From: Actinoplanes campanulatus | Lineage (GTDB): Bacteria; Actinomycetota; Actinomycetes; Mycobacteriales; Micromonosporaceae | Reading direction: 5' to 3' | Assembly (NCBI RefSeq): GCF_014647795.1 | Contig: NZ_BMPW01000018.1 | Location: 1 to 64,000, forward strand | Length of the DNA stretch: 64,000 nucleotides | Part shown: positions 1 to 9,560 of the stretch, one piece after another | How positions within the stretch are numbered: the first letter of the stretch is position 1 | Layout: each line of letters starts with the position of its first letter | Notes under the pieces: generated by a model | Database searches by the model: none | Told to the model about the DNA's origin: nothing | Seen by the model: the letters and a program-made list of their open reading frames with translations, nothing else | Translations under genes and position numbers: made by a program

Positions 1-149
1 CGGAACGGGCCGCCCGCCAGCGGCGAAAAAACTCAGCCCGGCGGGCGCGGCACAGGCTGGAGTGGCAGGGGCTCGCGCGGAGCTGGCGGGACGGGGTGGA
101 TTCGGCGGGGGCGGCGTCCGCCGTACCGGAAACGGGTTTGAAGTGAGCG

Positions 150-1010
150 TCAGGTCAGCGGAACCAGCTGGAAGCGCTTGTGCAGCCAGGGGAGCAGGAC
201 ACGGTAGGCGTCGATGGTGTCCGGCTGGGCGTAGTCGTGGGAGAGGACGATCGCGCCGGCGCGGGTGCGCTGCTGGACGATGCGGATGATGCGCTTGCGG
301 TGGGCGTCGCGGGACTCGGTCTTGTGTTCCCAGTCTCGGGGGTCGACCTTCCAGTAGATCGAGCGCATGCCGAGCTGTGCGGAGACCTTGACCATGGCCG
401 GGGTGAAGTTGCCGCCGGGCGCGCGCATGTAGCGGATCTCGGCGCCGGGAACCGCGGCCCGGATGGCGGCGTTGGTGCGTTCCAGGTCCGCGCGGATGGC
501 GGCATGGGACTTCTTGCCCAGTTTGAGATCGTGGTTCCAGGAGTGGTTGCAGAGGCTGTGACCGCCCGCGGCGATCGCCTCGACCAGGTCGGGGTGGCGC
601 CGCGCCTGCGTGCCGACCAGGCAGAACGTCGCCTTGACCCGCTGCTTGGCGAGGAGCTTGAGCAGTTGGGGCGTGTAGTCGGGATCGGGGCCGTCGTCGA
701 AGGTGAGCGCCACGCCCTTGGTGCCGGTGGTCATGATGCTGCCGGCCGGGCCGGTCCGGCCCTTGGGCTTCGTGTCGGCGGCGGTGTTCTCGACGCGGGG
801 CGAGCTCTTCGACGGGGTGGGCGTCGGCGAGGGCGCGAGCGAGGGCGCTGGGCTGGGCGTGGTGACGGACGGCGTGGGGCTGGCTGAGACAATCGGCGCG
901 GGGTCCCCCTGTGCGGTCGTCGTCGCCGCGGTCGCCTGGCCGAGCAGACCGGTCATGATCAGCAAAGTGCTGATCATGACGGCCTTCCGGGTGTGCGACA
1001 GCCCTATCAC
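150..1010 (-). CDS. Secreted polysaccharide deacetylase (NodB/CE4 fold)
   Basis: A CE4-type metal-dependent deacetylase that should remove N-acetyl groups from peptidoglycan or another N-acetylated glycan outside the cell. The 286-residue product has a hydrophobic N-terminal signal, a low-complexity Pro/Ser/Thr linker, then the NodB domain. The motifs are complete: LTFDDGPD (metal Asp), NHSWNHD (metal His pair), RAPGGNF, DPRDW and LSHD. The GTG start at 1010 has GGGAGG just upstream and puts the signal peptide at the N-terminus; a longer upstream reading of the frame has no such support. The natural substrate cannot be read from the sequence. Confidence 0.9.
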   Translation of the reverse strand: MIGLSHTRKAVMISTLLIMTGLLGQATAATTTAQGDPAPIVSASPTPSVTTPSPAPSLAPSPTPTPSKSSPRVENTAADTKPKGRTGPAGSIMTTGTKGVALTFDDGPDPDYTPQLLKLLAKQRVKATFCLVGTQARRHPDLVEAIAAGGHSLCNHSWNHDLKLGKKSHAAIRADLERTNAAIRAAVPGAEIRYMRAPGGNFTPAMVKVSAQLGMRSIYWKVDPRDWEHKTESRDAHRKRIIRIVQQRTRAGAIVLSHDYAQPDTIDAYRVLLPWLHKRFQLVPLT

Positions 1011-1141
1011 GAGACCTCCCCAGGTCGGTTGCGAGCCTGACGACGATGCCTCGGATATCGGCCGGCCGCCAGTCCGTCCCCATCTTTCGTACCAAAAGCG
1101 GACCACGTCGATTTTGGCCGGAGTATCATCGCGCACGCGAA

Positions 1142-1167
1142 AAGGGCGGAGCCGGGGCCCCGCCCTT
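1142..1167 (-). terminator. Rho-independent terminator of the aldehyde dehydrogenase/DUF779 operon
   Basis: An 8-bp perfect stem (AAGGGCGG with CCGCCCTT) with a 10-nt loop is followed on the minus strand by TTTT. It lies directly after the DUF779 stop codon. Confidence 0.75.
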
Positions 1168-1177
1168 GACTTGATCT

Positions 1178-1552
1178 TCAGCTCAGTTCCGCCAGCTCCG
1201 CTTCGGTCAGAAGCCGGGAGCGGATCAGGAACCGTACGCCCTCCGGCGCCTCCAGCGAGAAGCCGGAACCGCGACCGGGGACCACGTCCACCGTCAGATG
1301 TGTGTGTTTCCACAGTTCGAACTGGCTGGCCGACATCCAGAACGTGATCGGCTCCGGCACCCCCTCGATCGCCAGAGACTCCAGCAGCACGTCGGACCGG
1401 CCGGTTCGGAACTCACCCTCCAGGTAGCACATCGGCGAGCTGCCGTCGCAGCAGCCGCCGGACTGGTGGAACATCAGCGGGCCGTGCCGCTCCCGCAGCT
1501 CCCGCATCAGGACGGCAGCCGCGGGAGTGACATCCACTCGGGTGGCGGTCAT
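1178..1552 (-). CDS. DUF779 family protein coupled to aldehyde dehydrogenase
   Basis: A 124-residue DUF779 protein. Its hallmark is the cysteine-rich stretch GGCCDGSSPMC at about residues 33-43, which looks like a metal-binding or redox site, though its chemistry is not established from the sequence. It starts only 3 nt after the aldehyde dehydrogenase stop, and its Shine-Dalgarno AGGAG overlaps that stop, so the two are translationally coupled. DUF779 genes commonly sit beside this class of aldehyde dehydrogenase, which suggests an accessory role in alcohol or aldehyde oxidation. Confidence 0.85.
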   Translation of the reverse strand: MTATRVDVTPAAAVLMRELRERHGPLMFHQSGGCCDGSSPMCYLEGEFRTGRSDVLLESLAIEGVPEPITFWMSASQFELWKHTHLTVDVVPGRGSGFSLEAPEGVRFLIRSRLLTEAELAELS

Positions 1553-1555
1553 CTC

Positions 1556-3079
1556 CTAGAAGAAGCCGAGAGCCTTGGGGGAGTAACTCACCAGGAGGTT
1601 CTTCGTCTGCTGGTAGTGGTCCAGCATCATCCGGTGGTTCTCCCGGCCGATGCCGGACTGCTTGTACCCGCCGAACGCGGCGTGCGCCGGGTAGAGGTGG
1701 TAGCAGTTGGTCCACACCCGGCCGGCCTTGATCGCCCGCCCGGCCCGGTAGGCCTGGTTCCCGTCCCGCGTCCACACGCCGGCGCCGAGGCCGTACAGGG
1801 TGTCGTTGGCGACCTTGATGGCGTCGTCGAAGTCGCCGAACGGGGTCACCGAGACCACCGGCCCGAAGATCTCCTCCTGGAAGATCCGCATGCTGTTGCG
1901 GCCCTCGAAGATCGTCGGCTGGACGTAGTACCCGCCGGCCAGATCGCCGGGCATCTCCGCCTTCGCGCCACCGACCAGGGCACGCGCGCCCTCCTGCCGG
2001 CCGATGTCCAGGTACGACAGGATCTTCTCCAGCTGGTCGTTGGAGGCCTGCGCCCCGACCTGGGTGTCGGTGTCGAGCGGGTTGCCCTGCTTGAGGTTCT
2101 CCACCCGCTTCACGCCGGCGGCCAGGAAGTCCGAGTAGTGGCCCTGCTGGATCAGCGCCCGGGACGGGCAGGTGCACACCTCGCCCTGGTTGAGGGCGAA
2201 CATCGCGAAGCCCTCGAGCGCCTTGTCGAAGAAGTCGTCGTCGGCCCGGGAGACGTCGTCGAAGAAGATGTTCGGGCTCTTGCCGCCGAGTTCCAGGGTG
2301 ACCGGGATCAGGTTCTCCGAGGCGTACTGCATGATCAGGCGGCCGGTGGTGGTCTCGCCGGTGAACGCCACCTTGGCGACCCGGTTCGAGCTGGCCAGCG
2401 GCTTGCCGGCCTCCACACCGAAGCCGTTGACGATGTTCACCACGCCCGGCGGGATCAGGTCGCCGATCAGCGAGAACAGGTAGTGGATCGAGGCGGGCGT
2501 CTGCTCGGCCGGCTTCAGGACCACCGCGTTGCCGGCGGCCAGGGCGGGGGCCAGCTTCCAGACCGCCATCAGGATCGGGAAGTTCCACGGGATGATCTGC
2601 GCGACCACACCGAGCGGCTCGTGGAAGTGGTAGGCGACGGTGTCCTCGTCCAACTCGCCGGCGGTGCCCTCCTGGGCGCGGATGACGCCGGCGAAGTAGC
2701 GGAAGTGGTCGATGGCCAGGGGCAGGTCGGCGGCCAGCGTCTCGCGTACCGGCTTGCCGTTCTCCCAGCTCTCGGCGACGGCGAGCTTCTCCAGGTTCTG
2801 TTCCATCCGGTCGGCGATCCGGTTGAGGATCACCGAGCGCTCGGTGGGCGAGGTGCGGCCCCAGGCCGGGGCGGCGGCGTGTGCCGCGTCCAGGGCCTTC
2901 TCCACGTCCTCCTCGGTGCCCCGGGCGATCTCGCAGAAGTCCTGCCCGGTCACCGGGGACGGGTTGGTGAAGTACCGGCCCTTGGCGGGCGGGACGTACT
3001 CGCCGCCGATGTAGTGGTCATAGCGCGACTGGTAGCTGACGATGGCGCCTTCGGAACCGGGCGGGGTGTAGATGGTCAC
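1556..3079 (-). CDS. NAD(P)-dependent aldehyde dehydrogenase (AldB/ExaC type)
   Basis: A 507-residue aldehyde dehydrogenase oxidising aldehydes, probably acetaldehyde or similar short chains, to acids with NAD(P)+. The Rossmann region, the general-base motif [12 protein letters not shown] and the catalytic-cysteine motif [11 protein letters not shown] are intact; the GEVCTCPSR form is typical of the AldB/ExaC branch. The GTG start at 3079 is preceded by GAGGAGG at 7-nt spacing. It is the first gene of a pair with DUF779, and the regulator encoded upstream on the same strand probably controls it. Substrate preference is inferred from family only. Confidence 0.92.
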   Translation of the reverse strand: MTIYTPPGSEGAIVSYQSRYDHYIGGEYVPPAKGRYFTNPSPVTGQDFCEIARGTEEDVEKALDAAHAAAPAWGRTSPTERSVILNRIADRMEQNLEKLAVAESWENGKPVRETLAADLPLAIDHFRYFAGVIRAQEGTAGELDEDTVAYHFHEPLGVVAQIIPWNFPILMAVWKLAPALAAGNAVVLKPAEQTPASIHYLFSLIGDLIPPGVVNIVNGFGVEAGKPLASSNRVAKVAFTGETTTGRLIMQYASENLIPVTLELGGKSPNIFFDDVSRADDDFFDKALEGFAMFALNQGEVCTCPSRALIQQGHYSDFLAAGVKRVENLKQGNPLDTDTQVGAQASNDQLEKILSYLDIGRQEGARALVGGAKAEMPGDLAGGYYVQPTIFEGRNSMRIFQEEIFGPVVSVTPFGDFDDAIKVANDTLYGLGAGVWTRDGNQAYRAGRAIKAGRVWTNCYHLYPAHAAFGGYKQSGIGRENHRMMLDHYQQTKNLLVSYSPKALGFF

Positions 3080-3111
3080 GGTCTCGCCTCCTCTGTTGAG
3101 GCGGACGCTAG

Positions 3112-4365
3112 TTACGGCCACGTTGCAGAAACGTTGCACGCGTATTCCCGGGTCAGTGCCGCGACCCGCCGGGCGGCCACCGGATCCCGCGGCATCAGCC
3201 CCGCGTAGGCCTGCCACATCTCCAGGTCGTCGCCGCCCCACGGCCGGTTCAGCCAGGTCTGCACCAGGCGCCGGTCCGCGCTGCCCAGGATCGCGGCACG
3301 GAGCCGGTCGTCCAGCCGCCGTCGCAACCGGACGATGCCGGGCGCGTCCGAGGCGGGCAACAGCGGGCCGGGGTAGGCGTCCATCGCCTCCGCGGTCCGC
3401 CCGGCGTCCAGCAGGCGGGCCACCGTGCCGAGGTCGGTCTCCACACCCGCGCGCAGCCGGTAGGGCCGGGAGTCGAGCAGCTCCGGGCCCAGGATGCGGC
3501 GCAGGCGGGACAGCTCGGCGCGGACCGTCACCGGGTTCACGTCGTCGCCGTACAGGTCGAAGCCGAGCTGGTCGCCGGTGCGCCCCTCCGGGTGCACGGT
3601 GAGCAGGACCAGCAGTTCGGAGTGCCGCCGGCCGAGCCGGATCGGCTTCCCGCCGACCGCGAGCCGGGCCTCGTCCCGGCCGAGAGCCGCGACCTGCGGC
3701 CGTTGCGCCGGCGGGCCCACCCCACGGAGGTACGCCTCGGCGGCCAGCGCGGTGGCCCGGACCAGGGCGAGGCTGTGCGGATTGGCGAGATGGTCGCCGC
3801 CGGTCACGTCGATGGCCCCGAGCAGCCGTCCGGTGCCGGGGTCGTGGACCGGGGCGGCCGCGCACGTCCATCGCTGCGCCGGATGGCTGAAATGCTCGGT
3901 CGCGAAGATCTGGAGCGCGTGGTCGACGGCGAGCGCGGTGCCCGGCGCGTTGGTGCCGGCGTGCGCCTCGTCCCAGCGCGCCCCCGGCACGAAGTTCATC
4001 GACGCGGCGCCGCGCAGGGTGGACGGATGCCCCTCGACCCAGAGCAGGCGGCCGTGCTCGTCGCAGACCGCCAGGATGTGGTCGCCGTCCTCGGCCAGGC
4101 CGCCCAGCAGGTCCCGGAAGATCGGCATGACCCGGGACAGCGGATGCGCCGACCGGTACGCCTCCAGGTCGTCGTCGGCCAGGTCGATCGGCGCGGTGGC
4201 GTCGGCCCGGATGTGCGCCGCCGAGCGCGCCCACGACTCGGCCACCACCGGGCGCATCGTGGGCGGGCGCTGCTCACCGGCCAGGAACCGTTCATGGGCG
4301 CGGCCGACCTGACGGATCCGTTCGGCCGGGTCGTCTCCGGGGGTCAGGGCAAGCCACGGGTTCAC
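3112..4365 (-). CDS. GAF-domain transcriptional regulator of the aldehyde dehydrogenase operon
   Basis: A 417-residue regulator. The N-terminal two thirds resemble the GAF sensor part of AcoR-type activators ([34 protein letters not shown]). The C-terminal part carries a winged-helix-like segment (about residues 265-330) in place of the AAA+/Fis domains of classic AcoR. It sits 32 nt upstream of the aldehyde dehydrogenase on the same strand, so it probably senses a substrate and activates that pair. The GTG at 4365 is chosen because GGAGG lies 8 nt before it; an in-frame ATG at 4386 is possible but lacks a ribosome site. The inducer is unknown. Confidence 0.8.
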   Translation of the reverse strand: MNPWLALTPGDDPAERIRQVGRAHERFLAGEQRPPTMRPVVAESWARSAAHIRADATAPIDLADDDLEAYRSAHPLSRVMPIFRDLLGGLAEDGDHILAVCDEHGRLLWVEGHPSTLRGAASMNFVPGARWDEAHAGTNAPGTALAVDHALQIFATEHFSHPAQRWTCAAAPVHDPGTGRLLGAIDVTGGDHLANPHSLALVRATALAAEAYLRGVGPPAQRPQVAALGRDEARLAVGGKPIRLGRRHSELLVLLTVHPEGRTGDQLGFDLYGDDVNPVTVRAELSRLRRILGPELLDSRPYRLRAGVETDLGTVARLLDAGRTAEAMDAYPGPLLPASDAPGIVRLRRRLDDRLRAAILGSADRRLVQTWLNRPWGGDDLEMWQAYAGLMPRDPVAARRVAALTREYACNVSATWP

Positions 4366-4406
4366 CAGCAGCACCTCCTGCCCCATCGTGACCCGCGTCA
4401 CGGCAA

Positions 4407-5087
4407 GTGACAACAGTCTCTATGCTCCGGGTCGTGCAGCCCTGGCCCGGTACCGAAGAAGAAGCCCTCGCCGTGCAGGACAGCCTGCGTTCCCGGGTGG
4501 TGCACAGCGCCGGGCCGGAGGCGCCCACCACCGTCGCCGGCCTGGACGTGGCCTACGCCGAGGGGGACGACCGGCTCGCCGCCGCGGTCGTGGTGCTGCG
4601 GGTCGCCGATCTCACGGTGGTGGACACGGCCGTGGTCCGGGGGCGGCCGGCGTTCCCGTACGTCCCCGGGCTGTTCGCCTTCCGGGAGGTGCCCGCGCTG
4701 CTGGAGGCGCTCGGCCGGCTGACCGTCCCGCCGGAGGTGCTGATCTGCGACGGGCACGGACTGGCCCACCCGCGCCGCTTCGGGCTGGCCGCGCACCTCG
4801 GCGTCCTCACCGATCTCCCGGCGTTCGGCGTCGGAAAGACCCGGTTGGTGGGACACTGGGACCCGGTCGGTGAACAGCGGGGCGCGCGGTCGCCGCTGGT
4901 CGACGCCGGGGAGACGGTCGGTGCGGTGCTGCGGACCCAGGCCGGGGTGAAACCGGTCTTCGTCTCGGTCGGACACCGGATCGGCCTGGATCGGGCCTGC
5001 GCGCTGACACTCGCACTCGCGCCCCGGTTCCGGCTGCCCGAGACGACGCGAGCCGCGGATCGTGCGTGTAGAGATCTCCTCCGTTAA
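4407..5087 (+). CDS. nfi: Endonuclease V (deoxyinosine-specific)
   Basis: Endonuclease V cuts DNA (or RNA) near deaminated adenine (inosine). The 226-residue product shows the family blocks in order: AGLDVAYAE (metal Asp), FPYVPGLFAFRE, ICDGHGLAHPRRFGLAAHLGV, FGVGKTRLVG and the C-terminal RLPETTRAAD. Length matches the family. Start choice is uncertain: GTG at 4407 gives MTTV-like termini seen in relatives, but ATG 4422 or GTG 4434 are possible, the latter just after a TATGCT -10-like element. It is divergent from the GAF regulator with only 41 nt between them. Confidence 0.92.
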   Translation: MTTVSMLRVVQPWPGTEEEALAVQDSLRSRVVHSAGPEAPTTVAGLDVAYAEGDDRLAAAVVVLRVADLTVVDTAVVRGRPAFPYVPGLFAFREVPALLEALGRLTVPPEVLICDGHGLAHPRRFGLAAHLGVLTDLPAFGVGKTRLVGHWDPVGEQRGARSPLVDAGETVGAVLRTQAGVKPVFVSVGHRIGLDRACALTLALAPRFRLPETTRAADRACRDLLR

Positions 5088-5175
5088 CCGTACGGCCGCG
5101 CGGTTGAGACCTTGGCACGCGAGGCGCTCCGATACCCTCGGGCCCAAAGGGGATATTGGCGCAAGGGGTGTAGTG

Positions 5176-6555
5176 GTGTCTGATCTGTCGCAGATCATCA
5201 AGGCGTACGACGTACGGGGGACCGTCCCGGACCAGTTCAACGAGACGGTGGCCCGAGCGATCGGCACGGCGTTCGTCGAGATGTTGCGGGAGTCTGGTGA
5301 CGAGCCGGACCAGATCGTGATCGGTCACGACATGCGCGAGTCGGGGCCCGGTCTGGCCGCCGCCTTCGCCCGTGGCGCGAACGCCGCCGGTGTCGCCGTG
5401 CTCAACATCGGGCTGGCGTCGACCGACCAGCTCTACTACGCGTCCGGCGCGCTGAGCCTGCCCGGCGCCATGTTCACCGCCAGCCACAACCCGGCGCAGT
5501 ACAACGGGATCAAGCTGTGCCGCTCCGGCGCCCGCCCGGTCGGCCAGGACAGCGGCCTGGCGATCGTCCGCCAGCGCGCCCAACAGCTGCTCGGCGACCT
5601 GAACGCGGAGGCCGACGGACCGTCCCGGGTGGAGCAGCGCAACCTGCTCGCCGACTACGCCGCGCACCTGCGCTCGCTGGTCGACCTGTCCGGCATCCGG
5701 CCGCTCAAGGTCATCGTGGACGCGGGCAACGGCATGGGCGGCTACACCGTCCCGGCGGTTCTCGGCGACCAGGTGCTCCCGCCCCTGCCGCTGACCATCG
5801 AGCCGCTCTTCTTCGAGCTGGACGGCTCGTTCCCCAACCACGAGGCGAACCCGCTGGACCCGAAGAACCTGGTGGACCTCCAGAAGGCGGTCCGCGAGCA
5901 GGGCGCCGACATCGGCCTCGCCTTCGACGGCGACGCCGACCGCTGCTTCGTCGTCGACGAGAAGGGCGACCCGGTCTCGCCGTCCGCGATCACCGCGCTG
6001 GTCGCCGCCCGTGAGCTGGCCAAGTTCCCGGGCAGCACGATCATCCACAACCTGATCACCTCGGCCGCGGTGCCCGAGATCATCACCGAGAACGGCGGCA
6101 AGCCGGTCCGCAGCCGGGTCGGCCACTCGTTCATCAAGGCCGAGATGGCCGCCACCAACGCGGTCTTCGGCGGCGAGCACTCGGCGCACTACTACTTCCG
6201 CGACTTCTGGTTCGCCGACACCGGCATGCTGGCCGCCATGCACGTGCTGGCCGCGTTCGGCGGGCAGGACCTGCCGCTCTCCGAGTTCGCCGCCGAGTAC
6301 GAGCGGTACACCGCCTCCGGTGAGATCAACTCCACGGTGGCCGACGCCTCCGCCAAGATCGCCGAGGTGCGGGCCGCGTTCCCGGACGCCCGGGTGGACG
6401 ACCTCGACGGGATGACCTTCCAGCTCGGCGACGGCGCCTGGTTCAACCTGCGGGCGTCCAACACGGAGCCGCTGCTGCGCCTGAACGTGGAGGCGCCCGA
6501 CGCGGATCGGATGGCGAAGCTGCGCGACGCGGTGCTCGCCATCGTTCGTGGATAG
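5176..6555 (+). CDS. manB: Phosphomannomutase (alpha-D-phosphohexomutase family)
   Basis: Interconverts mannose-6-phosphate and mannose-1-phosphate for GDP-mannose, feeding phosphatidylinositol mannosides, mannosylated proteins and capsule. The 459-residue protein has the phosphoserine loop TASHNP (catalytic Ser), the metal loop FDGDADRC, the sugar loop GGEHSAHYYFRD and the phosphate-binding RASNTEPLLRL. It closely resembles the actinobacterial PmmA/ManB type (KAYDVRG start). The GTG at 5176 is preferred because AAGGGG lies 7 nt upstream. It is the first gene of a four-gene mannose operon. Confidence 0.93.
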   Translation: MSDLSQIIKAYDVRGTVPDQFNETVARAIGTAFVEMLRESGDEPDQIVIGHDMRESGPGLAAAFARGANAAGVAVLNIGLASTDQLYYASGALSLPGAMFTASHNPAQYNGIKLCRSGARPVGQDSGLAIVRQRAQQLLGDLNAEADGPSRVEQRNLLADYAAHLRSLVDLSGIRPLKVIVDAGNGMGGYTVPAVLGDQVLPPLPLTIEPLFFELDGSFPNHEANPLDPKNLVDLQKAVREQGADIGLAFDGDADRCFVVDEKGDPVSPSAITALVAARELAKFPGSTIIHNLITSAAVPEIITENGGKPVRSRVGHSFIKAEMAATNAVFGGEHSAHYYFRDFWFADTGMLAAMHVLAAFGGQDLPLSEFAAEYERYTASGEINSTVADASAKIAEVRAAFPDARVDDLDGMTFQLGDGAWFNLRASNTEPLLRLNVEAPDADRMAKLRDAVLAIVRG

Positions 6556-6599
6556 GATCGCCACGACCGGAGTTCAACGCGGCGATTAGGAGTTACTCG

Positions 6600-6860
6600 G
6601 TGGCGCTCGATCAGCAGTTGCTGGAGATTCTGGCCTGCCCGGACACCCATCACGCGCCCCTCGAGCACGACGCCGGCGCGCAGACGCTGACGTGCACCGA
6701 GTGTGGCCGGATCTTCGAGATCCGCGACGACATCCCGATCCTGCTGCTGGACGAGGCGCGGCTGCCCGGTTCCTCCTCGGAGGACCGGCCGGCCGCCCGC
6801 TCGGCCGGCCCGCTGGCCGAGGATTCCGTCGAGAAGCCCGCTGACCAGGAGACGGACTGA
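6600..6860 (+). CDS. Trm112-like zinc-ribbon protein
   Basis: An 86-residue Trm112/YcaR-type protein. The N-terminus reads LLEILACPDTHH and later CTECGRIFEIRDDIPILL, the usual Cys ladder plus the DIP(I/V)LL signature. An acidic, Ala-rich tail of about 30 residues follows. The GTG start at 6600 has AGGAG 8 nt upstream. Its stop overlaps the start of the SIS gene (ATGA), so translation is coupled. Bacterial Trm112-like proteins are poorly characterised; a structural or zinc-dependent partner role in this operon is inferred from position only. Confidence 0.85.
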   Translation: MALDQQLLEILACPDTHHAPLEHDAGAQTLTCTECGRIFEIRDDIPILLLDEARLPGSSSEDRPAARSAGPLAEDSVEKPADQETD

Positions 6861-8080
6861 TGGCCGGCCCAATGAGCGGCTCCGCCGGGGTCAACGGCCA
6901 TCGCGTCGCCGACGAGTCGCTGCTCAACGACGAGAAGTCGATGCTCGGCAACGACCCCGGCGGCATGCTGCGGGCCACCGCCTCGGCCGGCGCGCAGGTG
7001 CGGGAGGCCGCGGCGCTCGCCGCCGAGGTCGACCTGAGCATGCTCGCCGACGAGGGCCGTCCGCGGGCCGTGGTGGTCGCCGGCATCGGCACCGCCGGGC
7101 TCACCGGCAGCATCCTGTCCACCGTCGCCGGCCCGCGCTGCCCGGTGCCGATCATCGGCCACCGCAGCGCGGGCGTGCCCGGCTGGGTCGGCGCGGCCGA
7201 CGTGGTGATCGCCGTGTCCGCCTCCGGCCGCAGCCCGGAGGCCCTCGCCGCGGCCGAGGCGGCGGCCCGCCGGGGCGCCCGCCTGGTCGCCATCGGCAAC
7301 CCCGGGTCCGACCTGGAGGCGATGGCCGAGCGGGCCCGGGCCCCCTTCATCGGCGTGCCGCGCCGGGCCCCGGCCCGGGCCACCCTGTGGGGCCTGACCA
7401 TCCCGGTGCTGTTCGCCGGCCGGGCGCTCGGCATCGCCAAGCTTGCCGAGGCGGACATCGCCGAGACCGCCACCCGGCTGGACGCCGACGCCGAGCGCTG
7501 CCGTCCCGGCGCCGACTCGTTCGTCAACCCGGCCAAGGAGCTGGCCCTCGGGCTGGCCGGCTCGGTGCCGATCGTCTGGGGTTCCTCCCCGCTGGCCACG
7601 GTCGCGGCCCGCCGGTTCGCCGACACCCTGGCCGCCAACGCCCGGTACCCGGTGATGGCCGGCGCGCTAGGTGAGGCCGGCCGGGGCCGGGTGGGCCTGC
7701 TCGACGGCGTCTTCGGCGGTCTGGCCGAGACGTCGCGGGACATCTTCGCCGACCCGGACGACGACGCCGACGAGCTGACCCGGCTCCGGCTGGTGGTCTT
7801 CCGCGACGGCGGGCTCAACCCGGAGGACGACGCCGACGAGCCGGTCGCCGTCGAGGAGCGCCGGGCCGACGCCATCCAGACGCTGGCCGACCGGCGGGGT
7901 GTCCGCTGCGACGTGCTCACCGCCGAGGGCGGATCCAGCCTGGAGCGGCTGGCGTCGCTGGTCGCGGTGCCCGACTTCGCGTCGCTGTACCTGGCGCTGG
8001 CCCACGGTCTCGACCCGATGGCGGTCCCGGCGATCAGCGAGATGAAGGAGCTCTCGAACCCGCTTCCGGAGGGCATCTGA
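6860..8080 (+). CDS. SIS-domain phosphosugar isomerase-like protein (Rv3256c type)
   Basis: A 406-residue protein with a tandem SIS-like fold resembling bifunctional phosphoglucose/phosphomannose isomerases. SIS signatures include VVVAGIGTAGLTGS and VVIAVSASGRSPE for phosphosugar binding, and a second SIS half from about residue 220. It lies between the Trm112-like gene and manA with 1- to 4-base overlaps at both ends, the arrangement known from the actinobacterial manB-Rv3256c-manA cluster. Isomerase activity is not proven for this branch, so a regulatory or accessory role in mannose-phosphate metabolism is equally possible. Confidence 0.82.
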   Translation: MAGPMSGSAGVNGHRVADESLLNDEKSMLGNDPGGMLRATASAGAQVREAAALAAEVDLSMLADEGRPRAVVVAGIGTAGLTGSILSTVAGPRCPVPIIGHRSAGVPGWVGAADVVIAVSASGRSPEALAAAEAAARRGARLVAIGNPGSDLEAMAERARAPFIGVPRRAPARATLWGLTIPVLFAGRALGIAKLAEADIAETATRLDADAERCRPGADSFVNPAKELALGLAGSVPIVWGSSPLATVAARRFADTLAANARYPVMAGALGEAGRGRVGLLDGVFGGLAETSRDIFADPDDDADELTRLRLVVFRDGGLNPEDDADEPVAVEERRADAIQTLADRRGVRCDVLTAEGGSSLERLASLVAVPDFASLYLALAHGLDPMAVPAISEMKELSNPLPEGI

Positions 8081-9264
8081 TGACCGTGTACCCGCTGACC
8101 GGCGTCATCCGGCCGTACGCCTGGGGCTCCCGGACCGCGATCGCCGGGTTGCAGGGCCGCCCCGCTCCCACCGCGGAGCCGGAGGCGGAGCTGTGGCTCG
8201 GCGCGCACCCCGGCGACCCGTCCACGGTGCCCGGCCCCGCCGGACCGGTCCACCTCGACGGCCTCATCGCCGGCGACCCGGCCGGCCAGCTGGGGGAGGA
8301 CGTGGCGGAGCGGTTCGGGCCGCGCCTGCCGTACCTGATGAAGGTCCTGGCCGCCGCCGCCCCGCTCTCCCTCCAGGCCCACCCCGACGCGGCGTACGCG
8401 AAGGAGGCGTTCGCCCGCCAGGAGGCCGACCCGGAGGCGCCGAAGAACTACACCGACGCCCACCACAAGCCCGAGATCCTGGTGGCGCTCACCCCGTTCG
8501 AGGCCCTGTGCGGGTTCCGCCCGCCGTCGACGGCCGCCGACGTGATCGCCGGCTTCGCCCTGCCCCGTCTCGACCCGGTCGTCACGGCGCTGCGCTCCGG
8601 TGACCTCTCGGAGGCCGTTCGCCTGCTGCTGACCTGGCCGGAGGACGACCGCAAGCCGCTGATCGACGACGTGGTCACGGCGATCGCCGCCCACCCCGCC
8701 GACCACCCGCACGCCGACTCGCGCCGCCTGGCCGTGAAGCTGGCCGACCACTACCCCGGCGACCCCGGCGTCCTGGTGGCCCTGCTGCTCAACCTGGTGC
8801 GCCTGGCCCCCGGCGAGGCCATCTGGATGCCCGCCGGCAACCTGCACGCCTACCTGAACGGCCTGGGCGTCGAACTGATGGCCGCCAGCGACAACGTCCT
8901 CCGCGGCGGGCTCACCCCGAAACGCGTCGACGTGGCCGAGCTGCTGCGGGTCCTCCGCTTCGAGGTGCTCGACGACCCGCTGCTGCACCCCCACGATCTC
9001 GCCCCGGGCGTGACGGCCTGGCGTGTGCCGGTCCCCGATTTCGAGCTGTACCGGATCACCCTCACGGCTGACCGTCCGCCGGCCCGCATCCCCGGAAGCG
9101 GGCCCCGCATCCTGCTGGGCGTCGAGGGGGACGTCCATGTCGGCGAGGAGCACGGCATCCCGGTCACCCTCCACCCGGGCACGGCCGCCTACGCGCCGGC
9201 CGACACCGGCCCGCTCACGGCCGCCGGCCTCGGCACGATCTTCGTGGCCGCCGTCCCGGCCTGA
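8080..9264 (+). CDS. manA: Mannose-6-phosphate isomerase, class I
   Basis: Converts fructose-6-phosphate to mannose-6-phosphate, the entry step of the mannose pathway completed by manB in the same operon. The 394-residue cupin shows RPYAWGS near the start, the zinc-binding block LQAHPDAAYA, HHKPEILVAL, and the lid GEAIWMPAGNLHAYLNG. Its ATG overlaps the SIS gene stop. It is the last gene of the operon. Confidence 0.94.
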   Translation: MTVYPLTGVIRPYAWGSRTAIAGLQGRPAPTAEPEAELWLGAHPGDPSTVPGPAGPVHLDGLIAGDPAGQLGEDVAERFGPRLPYLMKVLAAAAPLSLQAHPDAAYAKEAFARQEADPEAPKNYTDAHHKPEILVALTPFEALCGFRPPSTAADVIAGFALPRLDPVVTALRSGDLSEAVRLLLTWPEDDRKPLIDDVVTAIAAHPADHPHADSRRLAVKLADHYPGDPGVLVALLLNLVRLAPGEAIWMPAGNLHAYLNGLGVELMAASDNVLRGGLTPKRVDVAELLRVLRFEVLDDPLLHPHDLAPGVTAWRVPVPDFELYRITLTADRPPARIPGSGPRILLGVEGDVHVGEEHGIPVTLHPGTAAYAPADTGPLTAAGLGTIFVAAVPA

Positions 9265-9470
9265 CCCGCGCGGGTCTCCCGCTCGGCCACGCTGTCGCGG
9301 CCCCCCGTCTACCGGGCGGGCCGCGCTTCGGCCATGGCGCGCTGCCAGCCCTGTCACGCGTGTCGGAGATCCGACTCGCCCGTTGTCGGCCCGGCCGCGT
9401 CGAGGGGGTCGATCTGTCCGCTCTCCCGTCGCGCTCCGTCACTTTCACGCCCGAAATTTCTCGAAATTCC

Positions 9471-9499
9471 TTGACATCATGGTTGCAGAGTGTGAATCT
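9471..9499 (+). promoter_or_regulatory. Strong sigma-70-like promoter in the manA-XRE intergenic region
   Basis: A perfect -35 TTGACA (9471-9476) is followed by a 17-nt spacer and GAATCT (9494-9499). The sequence around it is AT-rich compared with its surroundings (AAATTT and AAATTC nearby). Transcription would start near 9506, about 380 nt before the next gene, so this may drive a long leader or a small RNA. Confidence 0.5.
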
Positions 9500-9560
9500 A
9501 GAAGCACGCAGCGTCATTGGTGATCGGGGGGTCCCACGGACGCGCGCGGTACCAAACCGG

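Noticed and set aside
62-289. Short plus-strand frame at the left edge
   Set aside because: Overlaps the 3' end of the deacetylase gene in antisense, Arg/Gly-rich, no ribosome site.
1298-3208. Long plus-strand open frame opposite the aldehyde dehydrogenase
   Set aside because: Antisense shadow of a clear enzyme gene, with repetitive composition and no recognised domain.
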